Below are positions 27,987 through 36,765 of a DNA stretch of 64,000 bases, piece by piece (position 1 is the first letter of the stretch; each line of letters starts with the position of its first letter). A program made the position numbers and the translations under genes. Under the pieces are notes generated by a model. That model searched no databases. It had not been told where the DNA came from and saw nothing but the letters and a program-made list of their open reading frames with translations. The DNA lies in the NCBI GenBank assembly GCA_901538445.1, contig LR594584.1, positions 4,557,006 to 4,621,005 of the forward strand. Direction: 5' to 3'. The DNA comes from Gemmataceae bacterium. GTDB lineage: Bacteria > Planctomycetota > Planctomycetia > Gemmatales > Gemmataceae.

Positions 27987-28577
27987 ATGACCGAGGCCGA
28001 GTGGCTCGCGTGCGAAGACCCGCGAGCGTTGTTTCGGTTGGTCGATGGGAAAGCGTCTCAACGGAAGTATCTGCTCTTGGCCGTGGCCTGCTGCCACTTG
28101 CCCCCTGCTTATAACCCTGGCTATCTGGCATCGTTGTCGAGCCAAACGGAGAAGTTCACCGCGGCCCTGGATTTTGCTGATGGGCGTGCAGATAGAACCG
28201 AAGTTCGTCGATTGTGGCCGATTGCAGAAGAGGATCGCAGTTGGCCAGAACGTGGGCAAGAATGGGCAGCAAGCTGGGCATATCAGACAGAGTTGTCTCT
28301 GGAAGACCCATTAGAGCGTGACATCGCGACGCTGATCCGCGACATCTTCGGCAATCCCTTTCGCCCTGTCGCGTTCGATCCCGAGTGGCGCACGTCAACG
28401 GTCGTCGCGCTCGCGCAGCAGATGTACGACACGCGCGACTTCTCTGCGATGCCGATCCTCGCCGACGCGCTGCAGGATGCCGGGTGCGACAGCGACGACG
28501 TGCTGACGCACTGCCGCGGCACCGGCCCGCACGTCCGCGGGTGCTGGGTCGTGGACGCGGTGCTGGGCAAGGAATGA
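27987..28577 (+). CDS. Gemmata-type paralogous family protein (TEAEWL...RGCWVVDAVLGKE)
   Basis: 196 residues, function unknown. The N-terminus MTEAEWLACEDP, the central RDIFGNPFRPVAFDPEW block, the segment MPILADALQDAGC, and the ending HVRGCWVVDAVLGKE define a large paralogous family I know from Gemmata relatives. The first 110 codons are visibly less GC-rich than neighbouring genes, the conserved 3' part is not. Palindrome F1 sits just upstream, and a deleted relative with the same upstream palindrome is at 54898. It is convergent with the methyltransferase gene. Confidence 0.75.
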   Translation: MTEAEWLACEDPRALFRLVDGKASQRKYLLLAVACCHLPPAYNPGYLASLSSQTEKFTAALDFADGRADRTEVRRLWPIAEEDRSWPERGQEWAASWAYQTELSLEDPLERDIATLIRDIFGNPFRPVAFDPEWRTSTVVALAQQMYDTRDFSAMPILADALQDAGCDSDDVLTHCRGTGPHVRGCWVVDAVLGKE

Positions 28578-28615
28578 CGCGGCGGTTCGGAGCCGCGGAT
28601 GCGGGGGGGGCGTTT

Positions 28616-29851
28616 CTACGTCTTCCGCAGCAGGATCGCGTGCTCGGCGCGGGGCCGGGCGCGGAACGCGGCCATCGTCGGGCCGTGGAAGTGCGGGCGG
28701 ACCTGCGACGCGCGGGCGGCCGGGTAGAACCCGCACGCGCGGGCGGTCTCGGCCACGATCTCGTCGGCCCGTAGCGCCACCGGGCCGACCGCCGAGTCGG
28801 CCATCAGCAGGACGAGCGGCCCGCCGGGCTTCAGCGAGCGGCCCACCGCCGCGAAGAACCGCGCCAGCTCCCGCGACCACTCCCCGGCCGCGGCCGCGGG
28901 CGGGACGCGCCGGTACGCCGACCGCGACCCCATCTCGCCCCGCTGCAGCGCCGACGCACTGAGGCCCAGCCAGCGGAGCCGCATCGCGTGGTGCTCGAGG
29001 TAGTCGTAGGTCGCGGCGTAGGGCGGCGACGTGACGACCGCGTCCACCGGGCCGGCGGGCAGCGACGTCAGCTCGGTCGCGTTGTCGGGCTTCACGAACG
29101 CCGGCCGCGGGAGCGGGGTCGGCAGCAGCTTGCGGAACGCCGACATCGCGCGCGCCAGTTCCCCCGCCTTCTGCAAGAACACCTTCGACGCGAACCCCGG
29201 CGACGTGCGCCGCGGGGCCGTGCCGGTCGCCGTGTCGCCCCGCTTCCTGGAGAGCTTCACCAGCACCGACGACAGCACCAGCATGAGGTCCTGCTGCGAG
29301 CGGTCGGCCTGGAACGACATCGCCTTGTCGCGGAGCGAGTCGAGTTCGAGCAGGACGTGCGGCTCGAACAGTTCCACGTCCTCCTGGGGGAGCCGGCGGG
29401 TCGCGCCGGCCTTGGTGCGGCGGCGCTCCTCGGCGTGCGCCGCGCACTCGGTGGCCTTCTCGACGAGGGCCTCGAGTTCCGCCTCCTCCCGGGGCCGCGT
29501 CTTGCACCGGGCGAGCCGCACCGCGAGCGGGTTCAGGTCGGTTCCGAGCGGGTTGTGGCCCGCGATCATCGCCTCGATCAGCACCGTCCCCGAGCCGCAG
29601 AACGGGTCGAGCACCCGGCCCTTCTCGGGGGAGAACGCCTTCACGAGCCGCGACGCGGTGTCCGGGTGCATCCGGGCCGGGTACGTGTGGAACCCGTGGA
29701 CGTGCGCCCGCGACGGGTCGCCGTCGGCGTCGGTGGACGGCGGCACGTCGATCGCGTGGGCGAGCAGCTTCGCGTCGGGCGCGTCGCCCGCGGTGTCGAT
29801 GCGGCCGCCCACGTGGGTCAGCGCGCGGCGCTTGCGGTCGTCCTCGGTCAT
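28616..29851 (-). CDS. Solitary SAM-dependent nucleic acid methyltransferase
   Basis: 411 residues. The SAM-binding motif DPFCGSGTVLIEA (about residue 82) precedes the catalytic motif TSPPYAATYDYLEHH (about residue 270), followed by GPLVLLMADS. SPPY is typical of exocyclic-amino methylation (N4-cytosine, N6-adenine, or the Trm11-like tRNA guanine enzymes), and this order with motif I first excludes the permuted beta class. No restriction or specificity gene is adjacent, so it is an orphan DNA methylase or an RNA methylase; the sequence alone does not decide. Confidence 0.8.
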   Translation of the reverse strand: MTEDDRKRRALTHVGGRIDTAGDAPDAKLLAHAIDVPPSTDADGDPSRAHVHGFHTYPARMHPDTASRLVKAFSPEKGRVLDPFCGSGTVLIEAMIAGHNPLGTDLNPLAVRLARCKTRPREEAELEALVEKATECAAHAEERRRTKAGATRRLPQEDVELFEPHVLLELDSLRDKAMSFQADRSQQDLMLVLSSVLVKLSRKRGDTATGTAPRRTSPGFASKVFLQKAGELARAMSAFRKLLPTPLPRPAFVKPDNATELTSLPAGPVDAVVTSPPYAATYDYLEHHAMRLRWLGLSASALQRGEMGSRSAYRRVPPAAAAGEWSRELARFFAAVGRSLKPGGPLVLLMADSAVGPVALRADEIVAETARACGFYPAARASQVRPHFHGPTMAAFRARPRAEHAILLRKT

Positions 29852-29892
29852 GGTCTGCGGTGCCCCGGAATCGTGACTGTGACACTTTCTTG

Positions 29893-30023
29893 CCCTCCCC
29901 CCTTGTGGGGGAGGGTGGCGAGGCTCTGCGAGCCGGGTGGGGGGAAGGGCTCGACGCGCGGTTCAGGTCGCCCCCCCACCCGCTCCTCGAAGACTCGGAG
30001 CGACCTCCCCCACCAGGGGGAGG
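29893..30023. repeat. Family A palindromic element A4, diverged
   Basis: Ends CCCTCCCCCCTTGTGGGGGA and CCTCCCCCACCAGGGGGAGG; inner arms GGGTGGGG and the CCCCACCC complement with a CGAAGACTCGGAGCG stem shared with A5. It lies between the methyltransferase start and the MFS gene. Confidence 0.75.
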
Positions 30024-30084
30024 TCAGACAACCCGTGGACACGACCCACGCACCGCAAACACGCGGCCCCCCGATCACCCGGTC

Positions 30085-31350
30085 TCACTTCGTGCTTTCC
30101 GCGCGCGGCGGCGGCTCGCGGAACAGCAGCACGAACACCGCGAACCCGACCGCGTACCCCACGAGCGGCACGAGCCACACGGCGTCCCAGTCGGTGGCGC
30201 GGTCCACGCGGTTCGCCGCGACGACCTGCCCGGCGAGGTAGTTCCCGAGCAGCACCGCCGGGCCGCTCGACACGAACGTCACCAGAGCGTGCGTGCCGGC
30301 CCGCAGGTGCTCGGGGGCCTCGCGGTCCACGAACAGCGACCCGACCATCGCGAAGAACGCGTAGCTCCACCCGTGCATCGGCAGCCCGACGACCACCACC
30401 AGCGGGACGTTCCCGGCGTACAGCAGCCCGTTCCGCAGCACCCACCCGGCGAACCCGGCGGCCATCATCCACTTGATCCCGTACCGCCGCACCAGGAACG
30501 GGGTCGCGGCCATGCACCCCATCTCGCACCACTGGGCCAGCGTCATCAGCACCTCGGGCTTCCACCCGGCCATCGGCCCGCCGGGGCGGCCCGCGCCCAG
30601 GTCTTCGAGGTACGGGGCGGTGAACAGCGTGTAGAACTGGTTCATCATGTTGCCGAGGAACAGCACCGCGGCGAACACGACCACGGAGCGGTCCCGGAGC
30701 ATCTTCAGCGCCGGCAGCCCGATCACCTCGCGGACCGGCCGGCCGTAACCTTTCGGCGGCGTGTGCGGGAGCGTGAGCGAGTACGCGGCCATCGCGAGCG
30801 AGCAGGCGGCCGCGAAGTACAGCGGGTCGGCCGACACCGGTTCGAGCACCCACCCGACCACGAGCCCGCCGACGATCCACCCGAACGTGCCGACGAGCCG
30901 CACGTACCCGAACGACCCCTCGGCGCTCACCAGGTTGCGGAAGCTGATGACGTTGGTGAGCGTGAGCGTGATCTGGTACCCGAGCGAGTACAGGAGCATG
31001 AGCCCGACGAGCGGGCCGACGGCCGCGGCGGGGTCGGCGGCCGGGCCGCTGTGGGCCTGGCACCACCGGGCCGCCGCGGCCAGGATCGCGGCCATCGTGA
31101 GGTGCGCCCCGGAGATCACCCGCTCGGTCGCGAACCACCGGTCCGCGAGCAGGCCGACTACGAACGGGGCCGCGAGCCCGCCCACCGCGAGCGTCATGTA
31201 CACCGCCCCGACCTCGGTCGAGACGAACCCCATCCCGCCTCGGTCCGGGGCCGCCGGGAGGTACCGCGTGAGCGGGACGATCCACGCGCCGAGGCCGACG
31301 TACTGGAGGAACATCATGACCGCCAACCGTCCTGGCACCGAACGCAGCAT
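30085..31350 (-). CDS. MFS transporter, nucleoside:H+ symporter-like
   Basis: 421 residues with 12 predicted helices. The pattern LAVMMFLQYVGLGAWIVPLTRYL at the N-terminus, FGYVRLVGTFGWIVGG in helix 5 and the HGWSYAFFAMVG segment match the nucleoside:H+ symporter/LacY-like branch. Whether nucleosides are transported is not shown. Divergent from the small membrane protein at 31576. Confidence 0.85.
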   Translation of the reverse strand: MLRSVPGRLAVMMFLQYVGLGAWIVPLTRYLPAAPDRGGMGFVSTEVGAVYMTLAVGGLAAPFVVGLLADRWFATERVISGAHLTMAAILAAAARWCQAHSGPAADPAAAVGPLVGLMLLYSLGYQITLTLTNVISFRNLVSAEGSFGYVRLVGTFGWIVGGLVVGWVLEPVSADPLYFAAACSLAMAAYSLTLPHTPPKGYGRPVREVIGLPALKMLRDRSVVVFAAVLFLGNMMNQFYTLFTAPYLEDLGAGRPGGPMAGWKPEVLMTLAQWCEMGCMAATPFLVRRYGIKWMMAAGFAGWVLRNGLLYAGNVPLVVVVGLPMHGWSYAFFAMVGSLFVDREAPEHLRAGTHALVTFVSSGPAVLLGNYLAGQVVAANRVDRATDWDAVWLVPLVGYAVGFAVFVLLFREPPPRAESTK

Positions 31351-31392
31351 CCGCTCCCCCGGCTCGCGACACGCACCGGGGTGTTCTATTGG

Positions 31393-31494
31393 GACCAGAG
31401 GGCAGAACCTCAGAGGACAGCAGGTCAGGAGCCGGCGTGGCCTCGTTGTGCATGACTGGCCTCTGTCTTCTGAGGCTCTGTCTTCTGGTCACTG
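31393..31494. repeat. Heptamer inverted repeat HR5 (CTGTCTT type)
   Basis: Left GACCAGAGGGCAGAACCTCA... and right ...CTCTGTCTTCTGGTCACTG are complementary over about 38 bp with mismatches; CTG recurs every 7 (once 8) bases. It sits in the divergent gap between 31350 and 31576, where promoters for both genes are expected; a TATGAT at 31525-31530 could be a -10 for the 31576 gene. Confidence 0.65.
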
Positions 31495-31575
31495 CCCCCC
31501 GTCGCCCGCGGCCCCGGTCGGCGATATGATGCACACGCGGACGTGTGACAGGCGCAACTGAAGGACCGAACTCCC

Positions 31576-32082
31576 ATGCTCTGCGCCGGCGTCGGAATGC
31601 TCGTCTCCTTCGGCGCGGTCCTGCTCGCCCTGTTCGTCGCAGCGGCGCTGCTGCGGGCCGCGGTCGCGGTCGCGAACCGGGTCGCCGGCAGCAACCTCAC
31701 CGAGACCGTGGTCGGGTGGGAGTGGGACTCGGCCGACGACGAGGACGAGGTCCGCGTCGCCGTCGGGGTCCCGCCGATCCCCGAGCCCGGGGTCGCCCGC
31801 GGCATGGTGATCGTGTTCCTCGCCGCGGCCGCGAACGCGGTCGCCCTGTACGCGCTCGGGGTGGTGGTGTTCGAGGGGTTCGACGCCTACGACGACTGGA
31901 CGGCCCAGGCCCTGGTGTACGCGCTCGCGGCGCTGGTCGGGTTCGCGGCCCTGGTCGGGCTCCTGGCCGCGATGCTCCCCACCACGGTGCGGCGGGCCGC
32001 CCTCGCCGCGCTGTTCGCGTACCTCCTGCTGCTCGCCCTCGCGGCCCTCGTCGCAGGGCTGGTCGCCGTGGTGCTGGGGTGA
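31576..32082 (+). CDS. Small integral membrane protein, unknown
   Basis: 168 residues with four predicted helices: one at the N-terminus (about 8-30) and three in the C-terminal half. Between them is an acidic soluble loop of about 45 residues (GWEWDSADDEDEVRVAVGVP). No recognised family. The ATG is chosen as first in frame and gives a clean first helix. Confidence 0.65.
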   Translation: MLCAGVGMLVSFGAVLLALFVAAALLRAAVAVANRVAGSNLTETVVGWEWDSADDEDEVRVAVGVPPIPEPGVARGMVIVFLAAAANAVALYALGVVVFEGFDAYDDWTAQALVYALAALVGFAALVGLLAAMLPTTVRRAALAALFAYLLLLALAALVAGLVAVVLG

Positions 32083-32230
32083 GGGGCCGCCACCTCAACC
32101 TCGCCCCCGCGACGTCGCCTCACGCCGCCACCGATTCGAAGCGTTGGACTCGAATCGTGAAACCCCTGAGGTCGGGTGGGTCGCGAACCGGGACCGGCCA
32201 CAGAAGAGGAACGATCACCGCGAGTCGGTG

Positions 32231-33064
32231 TCACTCCTCGGTCGGCCGCGGGCGGTTCGACCAGTGCGGCGGCTTGTCGCCGGCGACGATCACCCCCTTG
32301 TCCTCCCACCCCATGTACGCCCGCACGTCGCCCGGGGTGTACCGCAGCGTCAGCCCGCACCGGCGGCGGGTGCTCTCGTTCGCGTCCGACCCGTGCAGGA
32401 GCAGGTCCGAGTGGACCGACGCCTCGCCGGCCCTCAACTCCGCGTACACCGGCTCCCCGTACTTCTCCACCTCGGGCACGGTCTGGTTCAGCACGTTGCT
32501 CGGGTCGGTCTCCGTCAGCTTGTAGGTCAGGTGCCCCAACACGTGCGTGCCGGGGATGTACTTCATCGCCGCGTTCCCGCGGTCCGCGTCGTCGATGGCG
32601 AGCCACACCGTCACCGCCTTCGACGGGGTGAGCGGCCAGTAGCTCGCGTCCTGGTGCCAGCTCACCGTCTTCCCGTCGCCGGGCATCTTGCAGAAGAAGT
32701 GCGACCCCCACCCGACCACGCTCGGGCCGAGCAGGTCGGTGACGATCGCGACGACCCGCGGGTTCGTGAGCACGTCCCACACGCGGCCGTGCCGCAGGTG
32801 CGCGGAACTGATCGAGTAGCTGTCCTTCCCCTCCGCGGTGTACCGGGCCAGGAGGTCCGCGAAGTACGCCCGCAGGTCGGCGACCTCGGCGTCCGTGAAG
32901 ATGCGGAACGGCTTGAGGTAGCCGTCGCGGTTGAACCGCGCGACCTGCTCGGCCGTCAGCACCTTCGGGTGGGTGGTCGTGCTCGGGTGGAAGTCGAGGG
33001 TGCGGGCGACCGCGGCGAGGTCGTCCTGGCCGGGGATCGCGTTGAACGTCGTGGGTGCGTTCAC
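32231..33064 (-). CDS. Phytanoyl-CoA dioxygenase (PhyH) family oxygenase
   Basis: Fe(II)/2-oxoglutarate-dependent oxygenase, 277 residues. Metal ligands: HxD in SWHQDASYW (about residues 139-141) and the distal His in LLLHGSDANEST; the 2-oxoglutarate-binding Arg is in RRRCGLTLRY. Starts at GTG (33064). Substrate unknown; in planctomycetes this family is expanded and acts on diverse small molecules. It is not in an obvious operon. Confidence 0.88.
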   Translation of the reverse strand: MNAPTTFNAIPGQDDLAAVARTLDFHPSTTTHPKVLTAEQVARFNRDGYLKPFRIFTDAEVADLRAYFADLLARYTAEGKDSYSISSAHLRHGRVWDVLTNPRVVAIVTDLLGPSVVGWGSHFFCKMPGDGKTVSWHQDASYWPLTPSKAVTVWLAIDDADRGNAAMKYIPGTHVLGHLTYKLTETDPSNVLNQTVPEVEKYGEPVYAELRAGEASVHSDLLLHGSDANESTRRRCGLTLRYTPGDVRAYMGWEDKGVIVAGDKPPHWSNRPRPTEE

Positions 33065-33166
33065 GGTTGGGCTCCGGGTGCGGGGAGGGCGCCACGCGGG
33101 CAGGGCGGGACCAGGACAAATAGCCCCGCGTGACGCGATCCCCCGCGGGAATAGAGCCGGGCGGCG

Positions 33167-34207
33167 TCACGCGGGCAGGGCGGGCGGGACCACCGGGCGG
33201 ATCACGGCGCGGTTGCGGCCCAGGTCCTTCGCCTCCTTCACGGTCTCGGCGGCGAGGTCGCGGAGCACGTCGTAGGCGACGTTCGTGTCGGCGTCGCACA
33301 CCGCGAGCCCCAGGCTGATGGTGATGCGGATCTCGTGGCCGTTGTACACCGTCCTCTCGCCGGCCACCGCGGTCCGGAGCCGCTCGGCGAGCTTCTCGGC
33401 CCCGGCCATGTCCGTCGCCGGGGCGACCACCAGGAACTCCTCGCCGCCGATGCGGCCGAGCGAGTCGGTGGTGCGGATCGCCCCCTGGAGCACCCCCGCG
33501 AGCCAGACCAGCACGTGGTCCCCGCCCGGGTGCAGGTACAGCGTGTTGATGTTCTTGAAGTGGTCCGCGTCGATGAGCACCAGGGTCAGGGCCGACGGGG
33601 TGCGGGCGCGGCGGAGCAGCTCCTTGCGGGCGATCAGGTCGATCGCCCGGCGGTTGGGCAGGCCCGTGAGCGGGTCGGTCAGCGCCATCTTCTCGAGGAT
33701 GGTGTTCTTCTGCTGGATCTGGGCGAGGGCGGCTTCCAGTTCGCGGGTCCGCTCGGCCACCCGCTGCTCCAGCTCCTGGTTGATCTTCCGCAACTCGTCG
33801 CCGAGCTGCTCGCTGCTCCGCTCCTGCATGAGGGTCCGGGTGGCGGCCCGGAGGTTCTGGAGCAGGTCCTCGCCCCGCCAGGGCTTGAGGATGATCCGGT
33901 GGACCTGGGTCTGGTTGATGGCGTCGGCCGCGTCCTCGAGCCGGGCGGTGCCGGTCAGGAGGATGCGGTACGTCCGCGGGGCGGTGCGGCGGACCCACTC
34001 GAGGAGGCTCAGGCCGGTCTCGTCGGGGAGCCGGAGGTCCGAGAGGATCATGTCCACCGACCGCTTGGCGAGGATGGACCGGGCCTCCGCCGCGGTCCCG
34101 GCCGTGGAGACCTCGAAGTCGCTGGCGAGTTGGGCCGCGAGGATCGAGAGGACGCCGGGGTCGTCGTCGACGAGGAGAATCGAGAACTTGTATCGGGTGA
34201 CGTTCAT
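33167..34207 (-). CDS. Response regulator with GGDEF diguanylate cyclase output
   Basis: 346 residues. REC domain about 6-120: acidic pair VDDDPG, phospho-acceptor Asp in MILSDLRLPDETG, conserved Thr in LLTGTA and Lys in ILKPW. A coiled coil follows (about 130-175), then GGDEF about 180-335 with an intact active-site loop RIGGEEFLV, so c-di-GMP synthesis is likely. The start is ATG 34207. No cognate histidine kinase is adjacent. Confidence 0.92.
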   Translation of the reverse strand: MNVTRYKFSILLVDDDPGVLSILAAQLASDFEVSTAGTAAEARSILAKRSVDMILSDLRLPDETGLSLLEWVRRTAPRTYRILLTGTARLEDAADAINQTQVHRIILKPWRGEDLLQNLRAATRTLMQERSSEQLGDELRKINQELEQRVAERTRELEAALAQIQQKNTILEKMALTDPLTGLPNRRAIDLIARKELLRRARTPSALTLVLIDADHFKNINTLYLHPGGDHVLVWLAGVLQGAIRTTDSLGRIGGEEFLVVAPATDMAGAEKLAERLRTAVAGERTVYNGHEIRITISLGLAVCDADTNVAYDVLRDLAAETVKEAKDLGRNRAVIRPVVPPALPA

Positions 34208-35077
34208 GACCGCGGGTTGCCCTTGAACCTTCCCGAACCCCAAAGGGGAGAACGGTTCCGCTCAGCCGTAAAAGTGGAACCGCAGTCGCCGTGCCTGGGC
34301 GAAGAGGGTGCGGGAACCCCAAGTGTAGTCTACGGTTGACGCCAAGGGCCGGTTTCCTGCCCCGGCCGAATACCACAACTGTTGTATCAGAGACGATCGG
34401 GAGAAGATAGACATTTCGCCGCCCTGGCGCGAATCTTCCGACCGTGCGACAGGCACCGAATGGCGCGTGTCTCGTGGAGAAAATGCGGGATTTGCCGGTC
34501 TTGATTCTTGATCCCGGCTCCGCCATCGCCTACAATCGGGACTCCGATGGGGGCGACCCCGGTCGAGCTGTGGCGGAACGGATTCCCCGAAATCACAGGA
34601 TGTGGACGCGGTCAGAGTGTATTATCTGGCCACACGCGCCACGGCAACGACGCCACCGCGGATTCGGTGCGGAACGGAACCGAGTGTCGGGTGTTGAATG
34701 TCAGACACCGCCCGGACCCGGTCCGACCAGGTTGACGAACTCGTGACTCAGGATCGAAACAGAGCGAACCGAGCTGCCCGCCGGCTCAACTGAATCGTCT
34801 CGCTCGACGGACCGCCCAGGCACCCGCGAACCTCTCGCGTGCCCCGCGCCAGCCGCCGACCGGTGTGACCCTCAGTTGAGTCGGATCTTTTTTCCGCGCG
34901 GGACCGTGAGTCCCAGCCCGGCGGCCGGCACCCACGGGACCCTCTGTCCGCGACCCAACGAACGCGAGTGACGCAGCCGGGGACCGCATCCGACGCGCCG
35001 CGCTGGGGTGTAAGAGCCGGTGGGACGCCCGGTAACCTTCCCAGAACCAAAACTGTTGCGACCCGTGAAAGGCCGCC
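34208..35077. other. 870 bp intergenic region without a supported gene
   Basis: No convincing coding frame. It contains a promoter-like site (34508-34536) in the direction of the sigma factor gene, a small inverted repeat ACAAC-T-GTTGT near 34372, and CTCA-GT-TGAG followed by ATCTTTTTT (about 34873-34893). It may hold a long leader or a small RNA. Confidence 0.5.
34508..34536 (+). promoter_or_regulatory. Predicted sigma-70 promoter in the gene-free region
   Basis: TTGATC, 17 bp spacer, TACAAT, both hexamers close to consensus. The next gene on this strand starts 542 bp downstream. Confidence 0.4.
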
Positions 35078-36085
35078 ATGAAAACCGTCAGGCGTAAGCG
35101 ATCCGGACAGTCCGCCAAAGTGGCCGACTCCTCTCTGACGACCTTTTCGTCCGACCTGCTCACGCCGGAAGAAGAACGGGAACTGCTGACCAGCTTCTGG
35201 GACTGCAAGAGTGAACTCGTTCGGGTGCTGGTCCGCACGTTCAACCGCGAGTTGCAGGCGAGCCGCCCGCCGCTCGAGCCCTGGCCGATGGCCCAGTTCA
35301 TCCGCGAGCACTGCACCGACGAGCGGTGCGAGGTCATGGCCGTCAAGCGCCTCCGCGACCGCTACGTCCACTACAAGCACCGCCTCGCCTCGGCGAACAT
35401 CCGCCTCGCGGCCCACGTCGCCAAGCGGTTCCGCCACCACAGCCTCGCCTACAGCGACCTCCTCCAGGAGGCCGTCTGCGGGCTCATGCAGGCCATCGAC
35501 CGGTTCGACGTCTCGCACGGCACTCGCCTCGCCACCTACGCCACCTGGTGGATCCGCCAGACGCTCCAGATCGCCGTGGCCCGCCAGAGCCACCTCGTGA
35601 GCCTTTCGCCCCACCACCTGCAAGAACTGGGCCTTTTGCAGCAAGAATCCGAGGCGCTCGCCCACGGCGGCAAGCACCTCCCCAGCCCGCAGGAACTCGC
35701 CAGCCGCACCGGTAGCTCGCTCGAGCACCTCACGCACCTCCAGACCGCGACCCGCACCCCGGTCAGCCTCAACGCCGTCCTCGACGACGACAGCGACTTC
35801 AAGCTGACCGAGGCCATGCCGGACACCGGCACCCTGGTGATGCAGGAGAACAACGAGCGGCAGGAGGCGCTGAGCTTCCTGATGGAGAACCTGCGCCCCC
35901 GCGAGCGGAAGGTGCTCGACCTCCGCTTCGGCCTCACCGGCCACGGCACCCACAGCCTCCGCCAGATCGGCCACCTGCTCCGCATCAGCAAGGAGCGCGT
36001 CCGCCAGATCCAGAACCGCGCCTTGGAGAAGCTCAAGGCCAACGCCGAGCGCGTCGGCTGGGAGCCCACCCTCCTCCTCGAGTAG
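35078..36085 (+). CDS. Sigma-70 family factor, group 2-like
   Basis: 335 residues, without region 1.1. Region 2 spans LASANIRLAAHVAKRFRH to YATWWIRQTLQIAVARQ, containing the -10 contact and melting residues; region 3 follows (LPSPQELASRTGSSLEHL); region 4 is LRPRERKVLDLRFGLTG with the helix-turn-helix SLRQIGHLLRISKERVRQIQ. Region 2.4 resembles the primary factor, so it should read -10 elements near consensus. The first 80 residues are unlike known domains. A long gene-free region precedes it and an intrinsic terminator follows. Confidence 0.9.
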   Translation: MKTVRRKRSGQSAKVADSSLTTFSSDLLTPEEERELLTSFWDCKSELVRVLVRTFNRELQASRPPLEPWPMAQFIREHCTDERCEVMAVKRLRDRYVHYKHRLASANIRLAAHVAKRFRHHSLAYSDLLQEAVCGLMQAIDRFDVSHGTRLATYATWWIRQTLQIAVARQSHLVSLSPHHLQELGLLQQESEALAHGGKHLPSPQELASRTGSSLEHLTHLQTATRTPVSLNAVLDDDSDFKLTEAMPDTGTLVMQENNERQEALSFLMENLRPRERKVLDLRFGLTGHGTHSLRQIGHLLRISKERVRQIQNRALEKLKANAERVGWEPTLLLE

Positions 36086-36109
36086 TGGAGCAGCCACGGG
36101 GCCGCACCG

Positions 36110-36140
36110 ACCCACCCGCAACCGCGGGTGGGTTTTTTCT
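36110..36140 (+). terminator. Intrinsic terminator after the sigma factor gene
   Basis: ACCCACCCGC / GCGGGTGGGT stem with AACC loop followed by TTTTTCTT. Confidence 0.9.
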
Positions 36141-36282
36141 TGCCATCACCCTTCTCACAACCACTCCGACCGCGCCGGTCGCCACCGGCCCCCTGCGTTC
36201 GCCGGCCCGCGGCGCTGGACGCCGGGGCGTTCCGGTGGTGAGATACACGCACACCACCCGTGACTTCCCACCCGGAGCGCCC

Positions 36283-36672
36283 GTGACCCGCCTCGCTCTT
36301 GCCGCGTTCTGCGCACTCGCCCTCGCATCGGTCGCGGCCGCCCAGGAACCGGACCTGTCCGGCCGCTGGTCCGGGTACTGGGTGAGCGACAAGAACGGCC
36401 ACACCGGCCCGCTCCACGCCCGGTTCCGGCAGCTCGACGCCGACACGTACCGCGTCGCGTTCCGCGGCCGGTTCGCGAAGGTGATCCCGTTCTGGTACAC
36501 CACGAAGCTCCGCGTCGAGGGGACCGGGGACGGCGTTGTCGCGCTGGGCGCGAGCCAGCGGTTGCCGCTGCTCGGCGAGTACCGGTCGTCGGCGACCGCG
36601 ACCGGCTCTGCGTTCGGCGCGACGTTCAGCTCGCGCAGGGACTCGGGGCGGTTCGTCCTCGAACGTCGGTGA
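36283..36672 (+). CDS. Small secreted protein, unknown
   Basis: 129 residues with a signal peptide (VTRLALAAFCALALASVAAA, cut before QEPDLSG). The mature part starts DLSGRWSGYWVSDKNGHTG and is predicted beta-rich, a fold style common in planctomycete secreted proteins. GTG start with CCGGAG upstream; the frame is open further back but lacks coding character there. Confidence 0.7.
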   Translation: MTRLALAAFCALALASVAAAQEPDLSGRWSGYWVSDKNGHTGPLHARFRQLDADTYRVAFRGRFAKVIPFWYTTKLRVEGTGDGVVALGASQRLPLLGEYRSSATATGSAFGATFSSRRDSGRFVLERR

Positions 36673-36765
36673 AGGACGAAGCGAATCTACCGCAGCTCCT
36701 GGCTACAATTGAGTACGGGCCGTGCCGCCCGTTCCGACGCTGTCGCGGTCCCGGGAAACCTCCCG

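Noticed and set aside
33094-33185. Direct repeat ACGCGGGCAGGGCGGG between the PhyH and response regulator genes
   Set aside because: Only two short copies, one overlapping the response regulator stop; too little to call an element.
34444-34746. Small ORFs in the gap before the sigma factor gene
   Set aside because: No ribosome-binding site, no family, and mixed composition unlike coding sequence here.
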